From the NCBI GenBank assembly GCA_947626645.1, contig CANQSZ010000002.1, positions 1 through 41,834 of the forward strand: DNA of 41,834 nt. Direction: 5' to 3'. This DNA comes from Candidatus Gastranaerophilales bacterium. Lineage in GTDB: Bacteria > Cyanobacteriota > Vampirovibrionia > Gastranaerophilales > Gastranaerophilaceae. A program made the translations under genes and the position numbers. The notes below the pieces were generated by a model. It worked only from the letters and a program-made list of their open reading frames with translations. It was not told where the DNA came from and did not search any database. Positions 21,809-31,250 of the stretch are shown one piece after another; within the stretch, counting starts at the first letter, position 1; each line of letters starts with the position of its first letter.

Positions 21809-22933
21809 TTAGCCTCGGTTAATTATTGAACTTGCACAGACATATCCTGTTGACCAACAGTTTTGCAGGTTAAACCCGCCGCAAAATCCGTCTATATCCA
21901 ACACTTCACCGCAAAAATACAACCCTTCGTATTTTTTTGATTCGAGTGTCTTGGGGTTTACCTCGCTAAGCTCTACACCGCCGCAGGTTACAATCTCGTC
22001 TTCTGCGACTTTGCCGATGATTGTTATTTCAAAATTCTCGAGTTTATCCGCGATTTTGTCTCTCATTTTTCCGTCAATCTTATGGCAAGGAGTTTGAGGC
22101 TCGATGTTTAAATTCCGCAAAATCCAATGAGCAAGCGATTTCGGTATCATCGTTGCAACAAGGTTTTTAATCTCTTTGTGCGGATTTAGGTTTAACAATT
22201 CCTGCAAATCCCCGCAAGACGCCAAATTAAAAGATATTTTATACGGGAATTCTTTTCTTGCGTTAATCGAGGAAAGTTTATAAATATAAGGTCCGGATAC
22301 CCCCTTGTGGGTGAAAAGTACATCGTTTACGCACACTCCCGCAATGTCTGTGAAATCTTCTTTTGTTACAAGCCCTGTCAAAGATTTTGTCGGCGGAACA
22401 ATTTTTATATCAAGATTTTTTAATAAATCATAGCCCGCATGCCCGCCGATTGCAGTGATTACGTAGTCAAAAAGATATTTGCCCTTTTGTGTCGTTACTT
22501 CCCAGCCGTTATTTATTTTTTTTAACCCTGTTACTTTTTCTTTAATCTTGCGGCAATTTTTAAGACTTTTGAGGAATTTTTCTCTGACGTCTTTTGAAGA
22601 ATTTGATATCGGAAAAATCCTGTTATCGTCTTGGGTGTAAGTTTTTACACCGATTGAATTAAAAAATTCCAAAGTGTTGGCGGTAGAAAATTTTGAAAAT
22701 ATTGAGTACAAAAACTTTTCACCTCTGGGGTAATTTTTGGCAAGTTCTTTGAAATCGTACTGCGCATTTGCAAGGTTGCATCTGCCTCCGCCTGTGGGTA
22801 AAAGTGTTCGCAAAAAATTTCCTTTGTCAAAAACCGTTACATCAAATTTATCTTGCAATAAATTTGCGCACATACACCCCGCAGCACCCGATCCGATTAT
22901 GCAAACCCGCTTAGAAATCGACTCTTGTTCCAT
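21809..22933 (-). CDS. HI0933/BaiN-like FAD-dependent oxidoreductase
   Basis: VCIIGSGAAGCMCANLL, TGGGRCNLANA, VTCGGVELSEVNPKTLESKKYEGLYFCGEVLDIDGFCGGFNLQNCWSTGYV. Confidence 0.9.
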   Translation of the reverse strand: MEQESISKRVCIIGSGAAGCMCANLLQDKFDVTVFDKGNFLRTLLPTGGGRCNLANAQYDFKELAKNYPRGEKFLYSIFSKFSTANTLEFFNSIGVKTYTQDDNRIFPISNSSKDVREKFLKSLKNCRKIKEKVTGLKKINNGWEVTTQKGKYLFDYVITAIGGHAGYDLLKNLDIKIVPPTKSLTGLVTKEDFTDIAGVCVNDVLFTHKGVSGPYIYKLSSINARKEFPYKISFNLASCGDLQELLNLNPHKEIKNLVATMIPKSLAHWILRNLNIEPQTPCHKIDGKMRDKIADKLENFEITIIGKVAEDEIVTCGGVELSEVNPKTLESKKYEGLYFCGEVLDIDGFCGGFNLQNCWSTGYVCASSIINRG

Positions 22934-23417
22934 ATAAAAATACCATTTCGGGGCTTTCCAAATCGTTGTGCATTTCGGCGATTGTTTTGTTTAAAACGGG
23001 ATGAACAAAATCCGCATTCAACTCCATCATCGGAACAAGGTTGAATGCCCTTAAATGTACGTATTTGTGCGGGATTGTCAAATTTTCTTCGTTAATGACG
23101 TCTTTGTTATAAAAGAGTATATCAATGTCTATCGTTCTGTCTTGGTAATCGTTTCCCTCTTTGCGTTCTCTGCCGAGCTGTTTTTCTATTCTTTGGCAGA
23201 CTTCAAGAAGTTCTTTGGGGCTGTATTTTGTTTTGGCCTCTATTATCGCGTTAACAAACCACGTTTGAGTGTTCATGTTCCACGGTTCGGTTTCGTAAAA
23301 AGCCGAGGTACGAACAATCGAAATGTTTTCGTCAGTACCCAACAGGCTTGCCGCCTGTTGTACGTAACCTATTCGGTCTCCCTTATTTGAACCTAAACTT
23401 AAATATACTATCGCCAT
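22911..23417 (-). CDS. folK: 2-amino-4-hydroxy-6-hydroxymethyldihydropteridine pyrophosphokinase
   Basis: YLSLGSNKGDR, TSAFYETEPW, RTIDIDILFYN, IPHKYVHLRAFNLVPM. Confidence 0.95.
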   Translation of the reverse strand: MAIVYLSLGSNKGDRIGYVQQAASLLGTDENISIVRTSAFYETEPWNMNTQTWFVNAIIEAKTKYSPKELLEVCQRIEKQLGRERKEGNDYQDRTIDIDILFYNKDVINEENLTIPHKYVHLRAFNLVPMMELNADFVHPVLNKTIAEMHNDLESPEMVFLYGTRVDF

Positions 23418-23486
23418 ACACTGATTTTATAAATTTTTGTTTATATTGTCAACATGACCTTTTGTTTGTTGTATAATTTTTTTAAG

Positions 23487-24791
23487 ATGGCTATATATTC
23501 AATAATACTGATTTTATTACTGCTGATTGTTCTTTCACTGTTTAGTGAACTGTTTTTGTACGGAATAATTTCGACGGTTGTATTTATTGTTTTGATGCCG
23601 TTTTATTACATCGTGAGGGTCTGCAACGGTAAGTTTCTCTACGGTTGGAAAGAAAAACTCGGATTTTTTAAATCACCGAATTTGGGCGATAAAGTTATTA
23701 TGTACCACGGGGTCTCTGTCGGAGAGGTTATTGCGCTTGAAAATCTTATCAAAAAAACTAAAGAGGAATTTCCGGAATATAAAATTGTCGTTACAACCGG
23801 CACAAAAACAGGTCAAGAGATTGCTCATAAAAAATTCTCGCAAATCGCCGATTTTATTACATATTTTCCGTTCGATATTCCCTATTGCGCGGATTTATTC
23901 TTGACAAAAATTAAACCGACGGTTGTTCTGATTGCCGAAACCGAATTGTGGCCTGTGTTTTCCTACCTTTGCGATATGAGAAATATTTCTCTTTATTGCA
24001 TTAACGGAAGAATGTCCGATAGCACTTATCATTTGTATAAATTTTTGAGACATTTTTTCAAAATTGTTTTGAAAAATTATACCAAAATCCTAACGCAAAG
24101 CGAGATTGACAGAAATAAACTGATATCTGTCGGAGCCCCCGAAGAAAAAACTTTTGTTATGAAAAATCTTAAATTCGACATAAAAAAATCCGATGTAAAT
24201 ATCGATATATCTCAAGACGGTTTCAGAGTTATTATTGCGGGAAGTACTCATAAAGGCGAAGATGAAATTGTCTTGAATATGTTTAAAGAAAAGCACGAAA
24301 AATATCCCGATATAAAACTTCTGCTTGCCCCAAGACACACAACAAGACTTCCAAAAATTATCGAACTTCTTAACGCGGGGAATTTTAATTACGGATTCAG
24401 ATCAAAAAATGACACCTTCAAAGATAAAGACGTCATCGTTTTGGATACGATGGGCGAATTGGGAAAAATGTATTCGATATGTCATTTTGCGTTCATCGGC
24501 GGAAGTTTCAACAATACCGGCGGACACAACCCCTTAGAAGCTGCCGTTTATTCAAAACCGACAATTTCGGGTCCGTCAATCCATAACTTTAGAGATATCT
24601 ATTGGCTGCTTTCCCAAACCTCAGCCGGCAAAGTCGTTAAAAACCCCAAAGAATTTTCAGAATATGTTGAAAAATTGCTCAGCGATGATGATTTTTATAA
24701 GCAAGCCTGCAAAGATTGTGAAACCGTTTTTAAAGACCAACAAGGCGCTCTTGACGTTGTTATAAAAGAATTGCACGAACTTCTCGGATAA
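23487..24791 (+). CDS. waaA: 3-deoxy-D-manno-octulosonic acid transferase (Kdo transferase)
   Basis: YHGVSVGEVIAL, TTGTKTGQEIA, FPFDIPYCADLFL, ETELWP, AGSTHKGEDEIVL, FIGGSFNNTGGHNPLEAA. Start set at MAIYS because TATAAT lies between the two candidate Met codons. Confidence 0.92.
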   Translation: MAIYSIILILLLLIVLSLFSELFLYGIISTVVFIVLMPFYYIVRVCNGKFLYGWKEKLGFFKSPNLGDKVIMYHGVSVGEVIALENLIKKTKEEFPEYKIVVTTGTKTGQEIAHKKFSQIADFITYFPFDIPYCADLFLTKIKPTVVLIAETELWPVFSYLCDMRNISLYCINGRMSDSTYHLYKFLRHFFKIVLKNYTKILTQSEIDRNKLISVGAPEEKTFVMKNLKFDIKKSDVNIDISQDGFRVIIAGSTHKGEDEIVLNMFKEKHEKYPDIKLLLAPRHTTRLPKIIELLNAGNFNYGFRSKNDTFKDKDVIVLDTMGELGKMYSICHFAFIGGSFNNTGGHNPLEAAVYSKPTISGPSIHNFRDIYWLLSQTSAGKVVKNPKEFSEYVEKLLSDDDFYKQACKDCETVFKDQQGALDVVIKELHELLG

Positions 24792-24892
24792 ATTTTTGTA
24801 ACAAAATGTAACATTTTACCCTTAAAAATTAAAGATTTCCCAAAATGTTCCGATATATGAAATACAGGAAAAAACATGAAAGGGACACGACC

Positions 24893-26008
24893 ATGGGAAT
24901 GGCAGCATCACAGGCAAGATTTTTAAGTTTAACGGCACGTAAAACAAACGTTGAATATGAAGGTCAGCAAATTAACCAGCAAAGGACAACTTTGTCTAAC
25001 GAAACCGCGGGCTATTACAGTAAGCTCACGAACCTTGCAGTGCCAACCCCTCCTTCTACTACAGATTTTACAAAAACTACTTACACATTCACGGACGGTA
25101 CGGAAACCAATGTCATTAACTCTTTGATTGCTCAAAAAAACGGATACTATATTTTAAACTATACTCAATCAACCCAAACAAATTCCGTCGTCTCTAACGG
25201 CAATGTAATCGTTGCAAGACAACAAAGCCAATACGAAATTTTAGATGAAAACGGTGAGCCGATTTTAGACGAAAACGGTCAGCCGACTATGGGAACCGCT
25301 ATAGGTTACTATATCGGTGCAACAAAATTGAGAGACTTAGGCTCAGACCCCGGCGACGACGTTTACCTAAATTCCTTAGACCCCCTAAACAGAGAAAGAA
25401 CACTGTTATTGGAACAGGAATATTTGGCAATGCTTCAAGAAAAATATAAAGAAAGCGATTGGTTGGTTAAATATCAATTAAATTCTTCAACAGGAATTTA
25501 TGAACCGGTATTCTACAGCAAAAATCAGGTTATAAATGCCGATTACAGCGATAAAACCGACGCTTCTCAATCGGTTATTAAATCCTATGTTTACGGTGAA
25601 ACAATTGAACAACGCGAAGTAAAAAATGCTAAAGCTCGTGTTGAACAAGACACCAAAGGCAGATATATGAGCGTTATTATCTACGAAACCGATGCAGAAG
25701 GTAACATTCGCCTTGATGAAAACGGTAATGAAATTTGTACTCAATACACACTCACAACTTCAACCTCAACAGATGATAATGCCTATAACGACGCAATAAA
25801 TCAATACAACTACGATAAAGCAATGTATGAAAAAGAAGTGCGGGAAATAAATACGAAAATCGAAGTTATTCAGGCTCAAGATAAAGATTTGGAACTTCGC
25901 CTGAAACAACTCGATACGGAAGAAAATGCCATATCAACCGAAATGGATGCGGTTAAAAAAGTTATTTCCAAAAACGTGGAAGGTACTTTCAAAACGTTTA
26001 ACGCATAA
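24893..26008 (+). CDS. Lineage-type protein with MGMAASQARFLSLTARK N-terminus; possibly exported/structural
   Basis: 371 aa; no classical signal peptide; Q/N/T-rich N-terminus, LDENG repeats, coiled-coil C-terminus. The track ORF starts at 24845. Confidence 0.68.
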   Translation: MGMAASQARFLSLTARKTNVEYEGQQINQQRTTLSNETAGYYSKLTNLAVPTPPSTTDFTKTTYTFTDGTETNVINSLIAQKNGYYILNYTQSTQTNSVVSNGNVIVARQQSQYEILDENGEPILDENGQPTMGTAIGYYIGATKLRDLGSDPGDDVYLNSLDPLNRERTLLLEQEYLAMLQEKYKESDWLVKYQLNSSTGIYEPVFYSKNQVINADYSDKTDASQSVIKSYVYGETIEQREVKNAKARVEQDTKGRYMSVIIYETDAEGNIRLDENGNEICTQYTLTTSTSTDDNAYNDAINQYNYDKAMYEKEVREINTKIEVIQAQDKDLELRLKQLDTEENAISTEMDAVKKVISKNVEGTFKTFNA

Positions 26009-26090
26009 AAATTTTAAATTTAATTTTGATAATTTTGATAAAGAGATTTACAATAGTAAAATTCCCTTTCCTTTTTTCCTATTGATTTTC

Positions 26091-26116
26091 CAACGACTCG
26101 TAAAAGTCGTTTTTTT
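26091..26116 (+). terminator. Intrinsic terminator
   Basis: aacgact-cgtaa-aagtcgtt followed by a T8 run. Confidence 0.7.
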
Positions 26117-26139
26117 TATTAATTTTTCCGTGCTATACT

Positions 26140-26430
26140 TTGTTTATGATTAAACGAACAAACCAAGGTTTAATTGTCGGATTGAGAATATCTCCCAACG
26201 CGAAGAAAAATGAAATAATTAAAGACGGTGATTTGATAAAAATAAAAATTACCGCTCAGCCGATTGACGGCAAAGCTAACAAAACACTGATTGAATTTCT
26301 TTCTAAAAAATTCAAAATTCCTAAAACTTCCATTAAGATTGTTAAAGGCGAAACTTCAAAAGAAAAATCCGTTTTGTTTATCACAGGCAATGAAGAATTG
26401 ATAAAATTACTCTCCGAGTCGTTCGGATAG
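26140..26430 (+). CDS. DUF167/YggU-family protein
   Basis: LRISPNAKKNEI...LIKIKITAQPIDGKANKTLIEFLSKKFKIPKTSIKIVKGETSKEKSV; start could be 26146. Confidence 0.9.
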   Translation: MFMIKRTNQGLIVGLRISPNAKKNEIIKDGDLIKIKITAQPIDGKANKTLIEFLSKKFKIPKTSIKIVKGETSKEKSVLFITGNEELIKLLSESFG

Positions 26431-26572
26431 CTCGCAATTTTTTGTAAATTATCAATAATAAATACTATACAAAAAATCAATTGTATGATATGATATAGAC
26501 AGATGTAGCAGTAAACATTTTTTGAAAAATATATGCAATGAAATTCATTTAAACTAAATTTAACTGAACGTA

Positions 26573-26593
26573 CGGGTAGGATATATGTACCCG
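26573..26593 (+). promoter_or_regulatory. Stem-loop in the rny 5' leader
   Basis: CGGGTA-ggatatatg-TACCCG perfect inverted repeat, about 48 nt upstream of the rny start. Confidence 0.4.
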
Positions 26594-26640
26594 ACATTGC
26601 GTGTATTATAAAAAAATAGAAAAGGATAAGGTATTACTTT

Positions 26641-28170
26641 ATGGAAGCAACAACCTTGTTATTAGCTATTGCAACTATTGCGGTAATAGTTTTGGTTGCT
26701 ATGCTAATTTATCAAAAAAGTAAAGTAAAAAGTGCCTATGAATCGTTGGAAAAAGATAAACAAGCACTTGATGAAAGAGAGAAAATACTTTACAAAGAAG
26801 CAAAAATTAAAGCCGTAGAAGAATTAAAAGAGGACAGAGAACAGCTTAACGAAGAAGAAAGAGAACGCAGGCAGGAACTTTCAAGACAGGAACAAAAACT
26901 TGCAAAAAGAGAGGATATGCTTGAAGATAAAATTCAAGAATATACCGAAAAAGACTTGCAGGTTCAAAAGAAGATGGATGAGCTTCTTGAAAAAGAAGAT
27001 TATCTTGCCGAGCTTGTGCAAAAGCAAACCGAAGAACTTGAAAAAATTTCCGGCATGACAAGTGAAGATGCGAAAAATATGCTCCTTGAACAGTTAAAAA
27101 ATGATTTGGCTCAAGAGCAGATGCAGCTTATCAAAGAAAACGAAGCAAAAATAAGAGAGATTTCACTTGAGAAATCGAAAGAAATATTATCAACAGCAAT
27201 GCAAAGATGTATGATAGAACAGGTGGTTGAAACAACCGTTTCGGTCGTTGCCTTGCCAAACGACGAAATGAAAGGACGTATCATAGGTCGTGAAGGACGT
27301 AACATCAGAGCGTTGGAAACTTTAACCGGTGTTGATTTAATTATTGATGATACTCCCGAAGCGGTTGTATTATCAAGTTTTGATCCGGTAAGGCGCGAGA
27401 TTGCCAAACTTGCACTCGAAAAACTTATCGTTGACGGTCGTATTCACCCCGTAAGAATAGAAGAAATGGTTGAAAAAGCCAGAGATGAAATAGATAAAAA
27501 AATCCGTACCGAAGGTGAAAATGCCGCACTTGAAATGGGTGTTATGGGTTTAAATAAAGAGCTTATAAAAACACTCGGTCGTTTGTATTACAGAACGAGT
27601 TACGGACAAAACGTCTTGAAACACTCGCTTGAGGTTGGCCATATTGCGGGAATGCTCGCAGCAGAACTCGGAGCGAATGAAAAAATAGCCAAAAGAGCCG
27701 GACTTTTGCACGATATAGGAAAAGCCGTTGACCAAACACAAGAGGGTACTCATATTCAGCTTGGTGTTGAACTGGCTTCAAGATACGGTGAGAAAAATGA
27801 AGTTATCCACGCAATCGAAGCACACCACGATGATGTTGTAGCTAACACGATTGAGGCGGTTTTGGTCAAGGTTGCCGATGCTATTTCAGCCGGCAGACCC
27901 GGTGCAAGACGTGATACGTTAGAAATCTATATCAAACGTCTGCAAAAGATTGAAGAAATTGTTAACAGTTACGAAGGTATAAAACAATCATTTGCCGTTC
28001 AAGCGGGTCGTGAAGTTCGGATTATCGTTCAAGCCGAAATGTTTGATGATTTGGCATCGGGCAAGCTCGCAAGAGATGTTGCAAAAAGGATTGAAAATGA
28101 ACTCGATTATCCGGGACAGATTAGAGTTACCGTTGTCAGAGAGTTCCGTACAACCGAAATTGCTAAATAA
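26641..28170 (+). CDS. rny: Ribonuclease Y
   Basis: N-terminal TM plus long coiled coil, KH domain ([43 protein letters not shown]), HD domain ([10 protein letters not shown]). Confidence 0.97.
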   Translation: MEATTLLLAIATIAVIVLVAMLIYQKSKVKSAYESLEKDKQALDEREKILYKEAKIKAVEELKEDREQLNEEERERRQELSRQEQKLAKREDMLEDKIQEYTEKDLQVQKKMDELLEKEDYLAELVQKQTEELEKISGMTSEDAKNMLLEQLKNDLAQEQMQLIKENEAKIREISLEKSKEILSTAMQRCMIEQVVETTVSVVALPNDEMKGRIIGREGRNIRALETLTGVDLIIDDTPEAVVLSSFDPVRREIAKLALEKLIVDGRIHPVRIEEMVEKARDEIDKKIRTEGENAALEMGVMGLNKELIKTLGRLYYRTSYGQNVLKHSLEVGHIAGMLAAELGANEKIAKRAGLLHDIGKAVDQTQEGTHIQLGVELASRYGEKNEVIHAIEAHHDDVVANTIEAVLVKVADAISAGRPGARRDTLEIYIKRLQKIEEIVNSYEGIKQSFAVQAGREVRIIVQAEMFDDLASGKLARDVAKRIENELDYPGQIRVTVVREFRTTEIAK

Positions 28171-28177
28171 CTTATAC

Positions 28178-28208
28178 GCGGTGAACGGTTTTTGAAGTTC
28201 ACCGCTTT
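28178..28208 (+). terminator. Hairpin between rny and ymdB (weak terminator or processing hairpin)
   Basis: GCGGTGAAC-ggtttttgaa-GTTCACCGC perfect 9-bp stem, short T-run. Confidence 0.6.
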
Positions 28209-28231
28209 ATTCAATTCGGAGATATTAAATA

Positions 28232-29059
28232 ATGCAATCTGATTCAATAAAAATTTTGTTTTTCCCTGATATAGTCGGCAAACCCGGAAGGTATGCCATA
28301 AGAGATTTTTTGGCGGAAAATGAAAACATTGGGAATTATGATTTTATTATTGCAAATGTCGAAAATGCCTCGCATGGTTTTGGTTTGACCGAAAAAAATT
28401 ACAATGAATTTATTGAATACGGCATTAACGCTATGACTTGCGGCAACCATATTTGGGATAAAAAAGATATTTATAACTACATAGACACTGCCGACAGACT
28501 TCTGCGCCCGATAAATTATCCGCAAGGTACAAAAGGGGTCGGAAGTAAAATTTTTGATTGCGACGGATTTAGTGTCGGTGTGATTTGTGTAATGGGTCGG
28601 GTGTTTATGGGACTTGTCGATTCTCCTTGGAAAATTGTTGAAGACGAGATAAAAAGGATTAAAAAAATAACCCCGATAGTGGTAATAGATTTTCACGCAG
28701 AAGCAACCGCAGAAAAGGTTTGTTTCGGTAAGTTCTGTTCAAAATTGGGTGTGAGTGCGTTTTTTGGAACGCATACTCATGTTCAGACAGCTGATGAATG
28801 TATAACAGACGGTATGGCATATATAACCGATGCGGGTTTTTGCGGAGCATCAGACGGTGTTATCGGTATGGATTATGAAACATCTTTGGCAAGGCTTACA
28901 ACCGCTATTCCCGAACGCTATGAAGTTGCAGAGGGTAAAACCGTTCAGATTAATGCCGTTGAAGTCGAAGTCGATAAATTGAGCGGCAAGGCTTCTGTTA
29001 TTAAAAGAATTTTTATTAGTAAAGATAAATTGGAAGAAGGAAGTGGAAATGAGGACTGA
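28232..29059 (+). CDS. ymdB: YmdB-family metallophosphoesterase (TIGR00282-like)
   Basis: FPDIVGKPGR, VENASHGFGLT, TCGNHIWDKKDIY, DFHAEATAEK, FFGTHTHVQTAD; next to rny. Confidence 0.94.
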   Translation: MQSDSIKILFFPDIVGKPGRYAIRDFLAENENIGNYDFIIANVENASHGFGLTEKNYNEFIEYGINAMTCGNHIWDKKDIYNYIDTADRLLRPINYPQGTKGVGSKIFDCDGFSVGVICVMGRVFMGLVDSPWKIVEDEIKRIKKITPIVVIDFHAEATAEKVCFGKFCSKLGVSAFFGTHTHVQTADECITDGMAYITDAGFCGASDGVIGMDYETSLARLTTAIPERYEVAEGKTVQINAVEVEVDKLSGKASVIKRIFISKDKLEEGSGNED

Positions 29060-29903
29060 TTTACATATTCACACATATTTTTCCGACGGAGTATTTTCTC
29101 CCGAAAGGATTGTGGATACGGCGATTGAAGTCGGTTTGCAAGCTATTGCCATAACCGATCACGATAATGTTCTTGCTTATGATGCCGCACAAAAACATAT
29201 CAATACCTACGGACTTCAAAATAAAATCGAGGTTATAAGAGGGATTGAAGTCAACACCTTATACAAAAATAAAGAAGTCCATATTTTGGGTTATTTTATG
29301 GATACCCAAAATAAAGATTTTGTTGAGCTTATAAAATGTCAACAGCAGGCAAGAATTAAACAGACCAAAGAAATCCTTTCGCTTTTGGCTAAAAAAGAAG
29401 GGATAAGGATACGGTTTGAAGAAATAAAAAAACTTGTAGCAGAAGGCGGAAGTATAGGGCGACCTCATATAGCTAAAGCAATAACAAATGCCGGCGGAAC
29501 AACAACGATAATGGATGCTTACGCAAAATATATCCACGAAGATTCTCCGGTTTATGTACAAAGAAAAACGGTTTCGCCTTTTGATGCGGTCGAAATTATA
29601 TACGACGCCGGCGGAGTTCCTGTTATTGCCCACCCTCACGATTTGGATATCGCCGAAAGCCTTATTAAAGAGCTTATGAATTACGGACTTCGCGGGATTG
29701 AAGCATATCACAGGAAACATTCACCCGCTTGTGTCGAATATTTTTCTACAATGGCGGAAAATTTGGGGCTGATTGTTACCGGCGGCTCTGATTTTCATAC
29801 TCCCAATATTATGAACGGGCAAATTATACTTGGCAAAAACTTTATTCCCGATTGGGTTTATGAAAAACTTGTCGAAGAAAAAAAACGTATTGATATGGCG
29901 TAG
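29043..29903 (+). CDS. PHP-domain phosphoesterase (TrpH/YciV-like)
   Basis: DLHIHTYFSDG, ITDHDN, GIEVNT, AHPHD, GGSDFH. Confidence 0.92.
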   Translation: MEMRTDLHIHTYFSDGVFSPERIVDTAIEVGLQAIAITDHDNVLAYDAAQKHINTYGLQNKIEVIRGIEVNTLYKNKEVHILGYFMDTQNKDFVELIKCQQQARIKQTKEILSLLAKKEGIRIRFEEIKKLVAEGGSIGRPHIAKAITNAGGTTTIMDAYAKYIHEDSPVYVQRKTVSPFDAVEIIYDAGGVPVIAHPHDLDIAESLIKELMNYGLRGIEAYHRKHSPACVEYFSTMAENLGLIVTGGSDFHTPNIMNGQIILGKNFIPDWVYEKLVEEKKRIDMA

Positions 29904-29916
29904 TTACGGATAAATT

Positions 29917-30555
29917 ATGAGAAAACGATTTTGGAAAACAGAATATTCGATTACAATTTTTGTAATATTTGCAGTGGTTTTACTTTTGGTTCCGACTTCT
30001 TTTATTACATCTAAAGAGGCGGCTTATATTACAAAATGGAACGATACCTATAACAAAATTGATTATATGTTTTCGGCTATGAACGCACACTCTGATGCCA
30101 ATATAATTAAAGGTCTGAAAAAAGCTAAATCCTACAATCAACGCGAAGATTTTGTGATTTTACTTATTAAACCCTATCTTAGACTTGTTGAATTGGACGA
30201 TGAGGCAAAAAAATACGAACCTCATTATATGAACGGTAACAAAGTCGAAAAAAATGACCAATATCATTTTGATTCTTTATACACGGCTCCTAACGGAGAA
30301 ATTGTGGGTATAAAAGATGTGAAAGATGATGACATTTATCATCCGGGGTTTTATATGATGTTTGATATAAACGGATTTAAAAGACCAAATGTTTGGGGAA
30401 AAGATATATACGGAATAAATATCTTCTCTGACGGAAAAATAACCCCAATCGGATCGGGCTGGGATTTAGAGGATATGAAAGATGATTGTTCCGAAAATGG
30501 AACAGGAATTTCCTGCTCAAATTATTACAGAATAGGCGGAGAATTTAATGAATAA
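29917..30555 (+). CDS. Pilin-like passenger protein with a non-canonical TM N-terminus
   Basis: TM near N-terminus; C-terminal FDINGFKRPNVWGKDIYGINIFSDGKITPIGSG resembles pilin/pseudopilin C-terminal motifs. Confidence 0.6.
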   Translation: MRKRFWKTEYSITIFVIFAVVLLLVPTSFITSKEAAYITKWNDTYNKIDYMFSAMNAHSDANIIKGLKKAKSYNQREDFVILLIKPYLRLVELDDEAKKYEPHYMNGNKVEKNDQYHFDSLYTAPNGEIVGIKDVKDDDIYHPGFYMMFDINGFKRPNVWGKDIYGINIFSDGKITPIGSGWDLEDMKDDCSENGTGISCSNYYRIGGEFNE

Positions 30556-31144
30556 AAATATTAAAAAAGTATGTGTATTTGCTTCATCGTCAAATTATTT
30601 ACCCGAAGTTTATTATACCGATGCCAAAAAACTCGGGACATTGCTCGGGCAAAACGGCTATGATATAGTGTATGGCGGAAGCACCTTGGGATTGATGTGG
30701 GCTTGTGCATCAGAGGTAAAAAATAACGGCGGAAAAATTTATGGTGTTATGCCTAAAAAACTTGCCGATATGGGTTGCAAAACCGACAATTGCGATGAGT
30801 TTTGGCTGACAGAAGGGATGAGAGAGCGCAAAGCTCATTTGGATAAAATATCCGATGCGGTTGTAGCCTTACCCGGCGGGCTTGGTACGTTGGAAGAATT
30901 GTCCGAAATGATTGTCCAAAAACAACTCGGATATAACAAAAAACCCGTTGTTATTCTGAATACCAACGGTTACTATGACAAGCTGCGGGAATTTTTTGAA
31001 CAGATGATTGATGAAAAATATGCAAATAAAAATGTAAGAAGTCTTTATTATTTTGCCCAAACTCCGCAGGAAGTTATTGATTATCTAAAAACTTATGTTC
31101 CGTCGGAATTGAATGTCGATAAAAATGCCATATACTCAAGATAA
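30548..31144 (+). CDS. LOG-family nucleoside 5'-monophosphate phosphoribohydrolase
   Basis: YGGSTLGLMWACA, MRERKAHL, ALPGGLGTLEEL. Confidence 0.93.
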   Translation: MNKNIKKVCVFASSSNYLPEVYYTDAKKLGTLLGQNGYDIVYGGSTLGLMWACASEVKNNGGKIYGVMPKKLADMGCKTDNCDEFWLTEGMRERKAHLDKISDAVVALPGGLGTLEELSEMIVQKQLGYNKKPVVILNTNGYYDKLREFFEQMIDEKYANKNVRSLYYFAQTPQEVIDYLKTYVPSELNVDKNAIYSR

Positions 31145-31250
31145 GGGTTCTAAAAAGCCGCATATATAAAATTCAGGTTTACAAAAGTTATCAAAAGACA
31201 GTTAATGAGCCTTTTTTGTGTTATAATTTTTGTGCGATAAGGAGAAGAAA

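Noticed and set aside
25230-25300. CRISPR-like or intergenic repeat array
   Set aside because: The repeat is in-frame coding sequence (LDENG units), not direct repeats with spacers. No CRISPR array was seen anywhere in the window.
28244-28696. 150-aa minus-strand ORF opposite ymdB, and 29259-29720 opposite the PHP gene
   Set aside because: Antisense to strongly conserved genes; Tyr/Phe/Ile-rich translations typical of shadow ORFs in this AT-rich genome.
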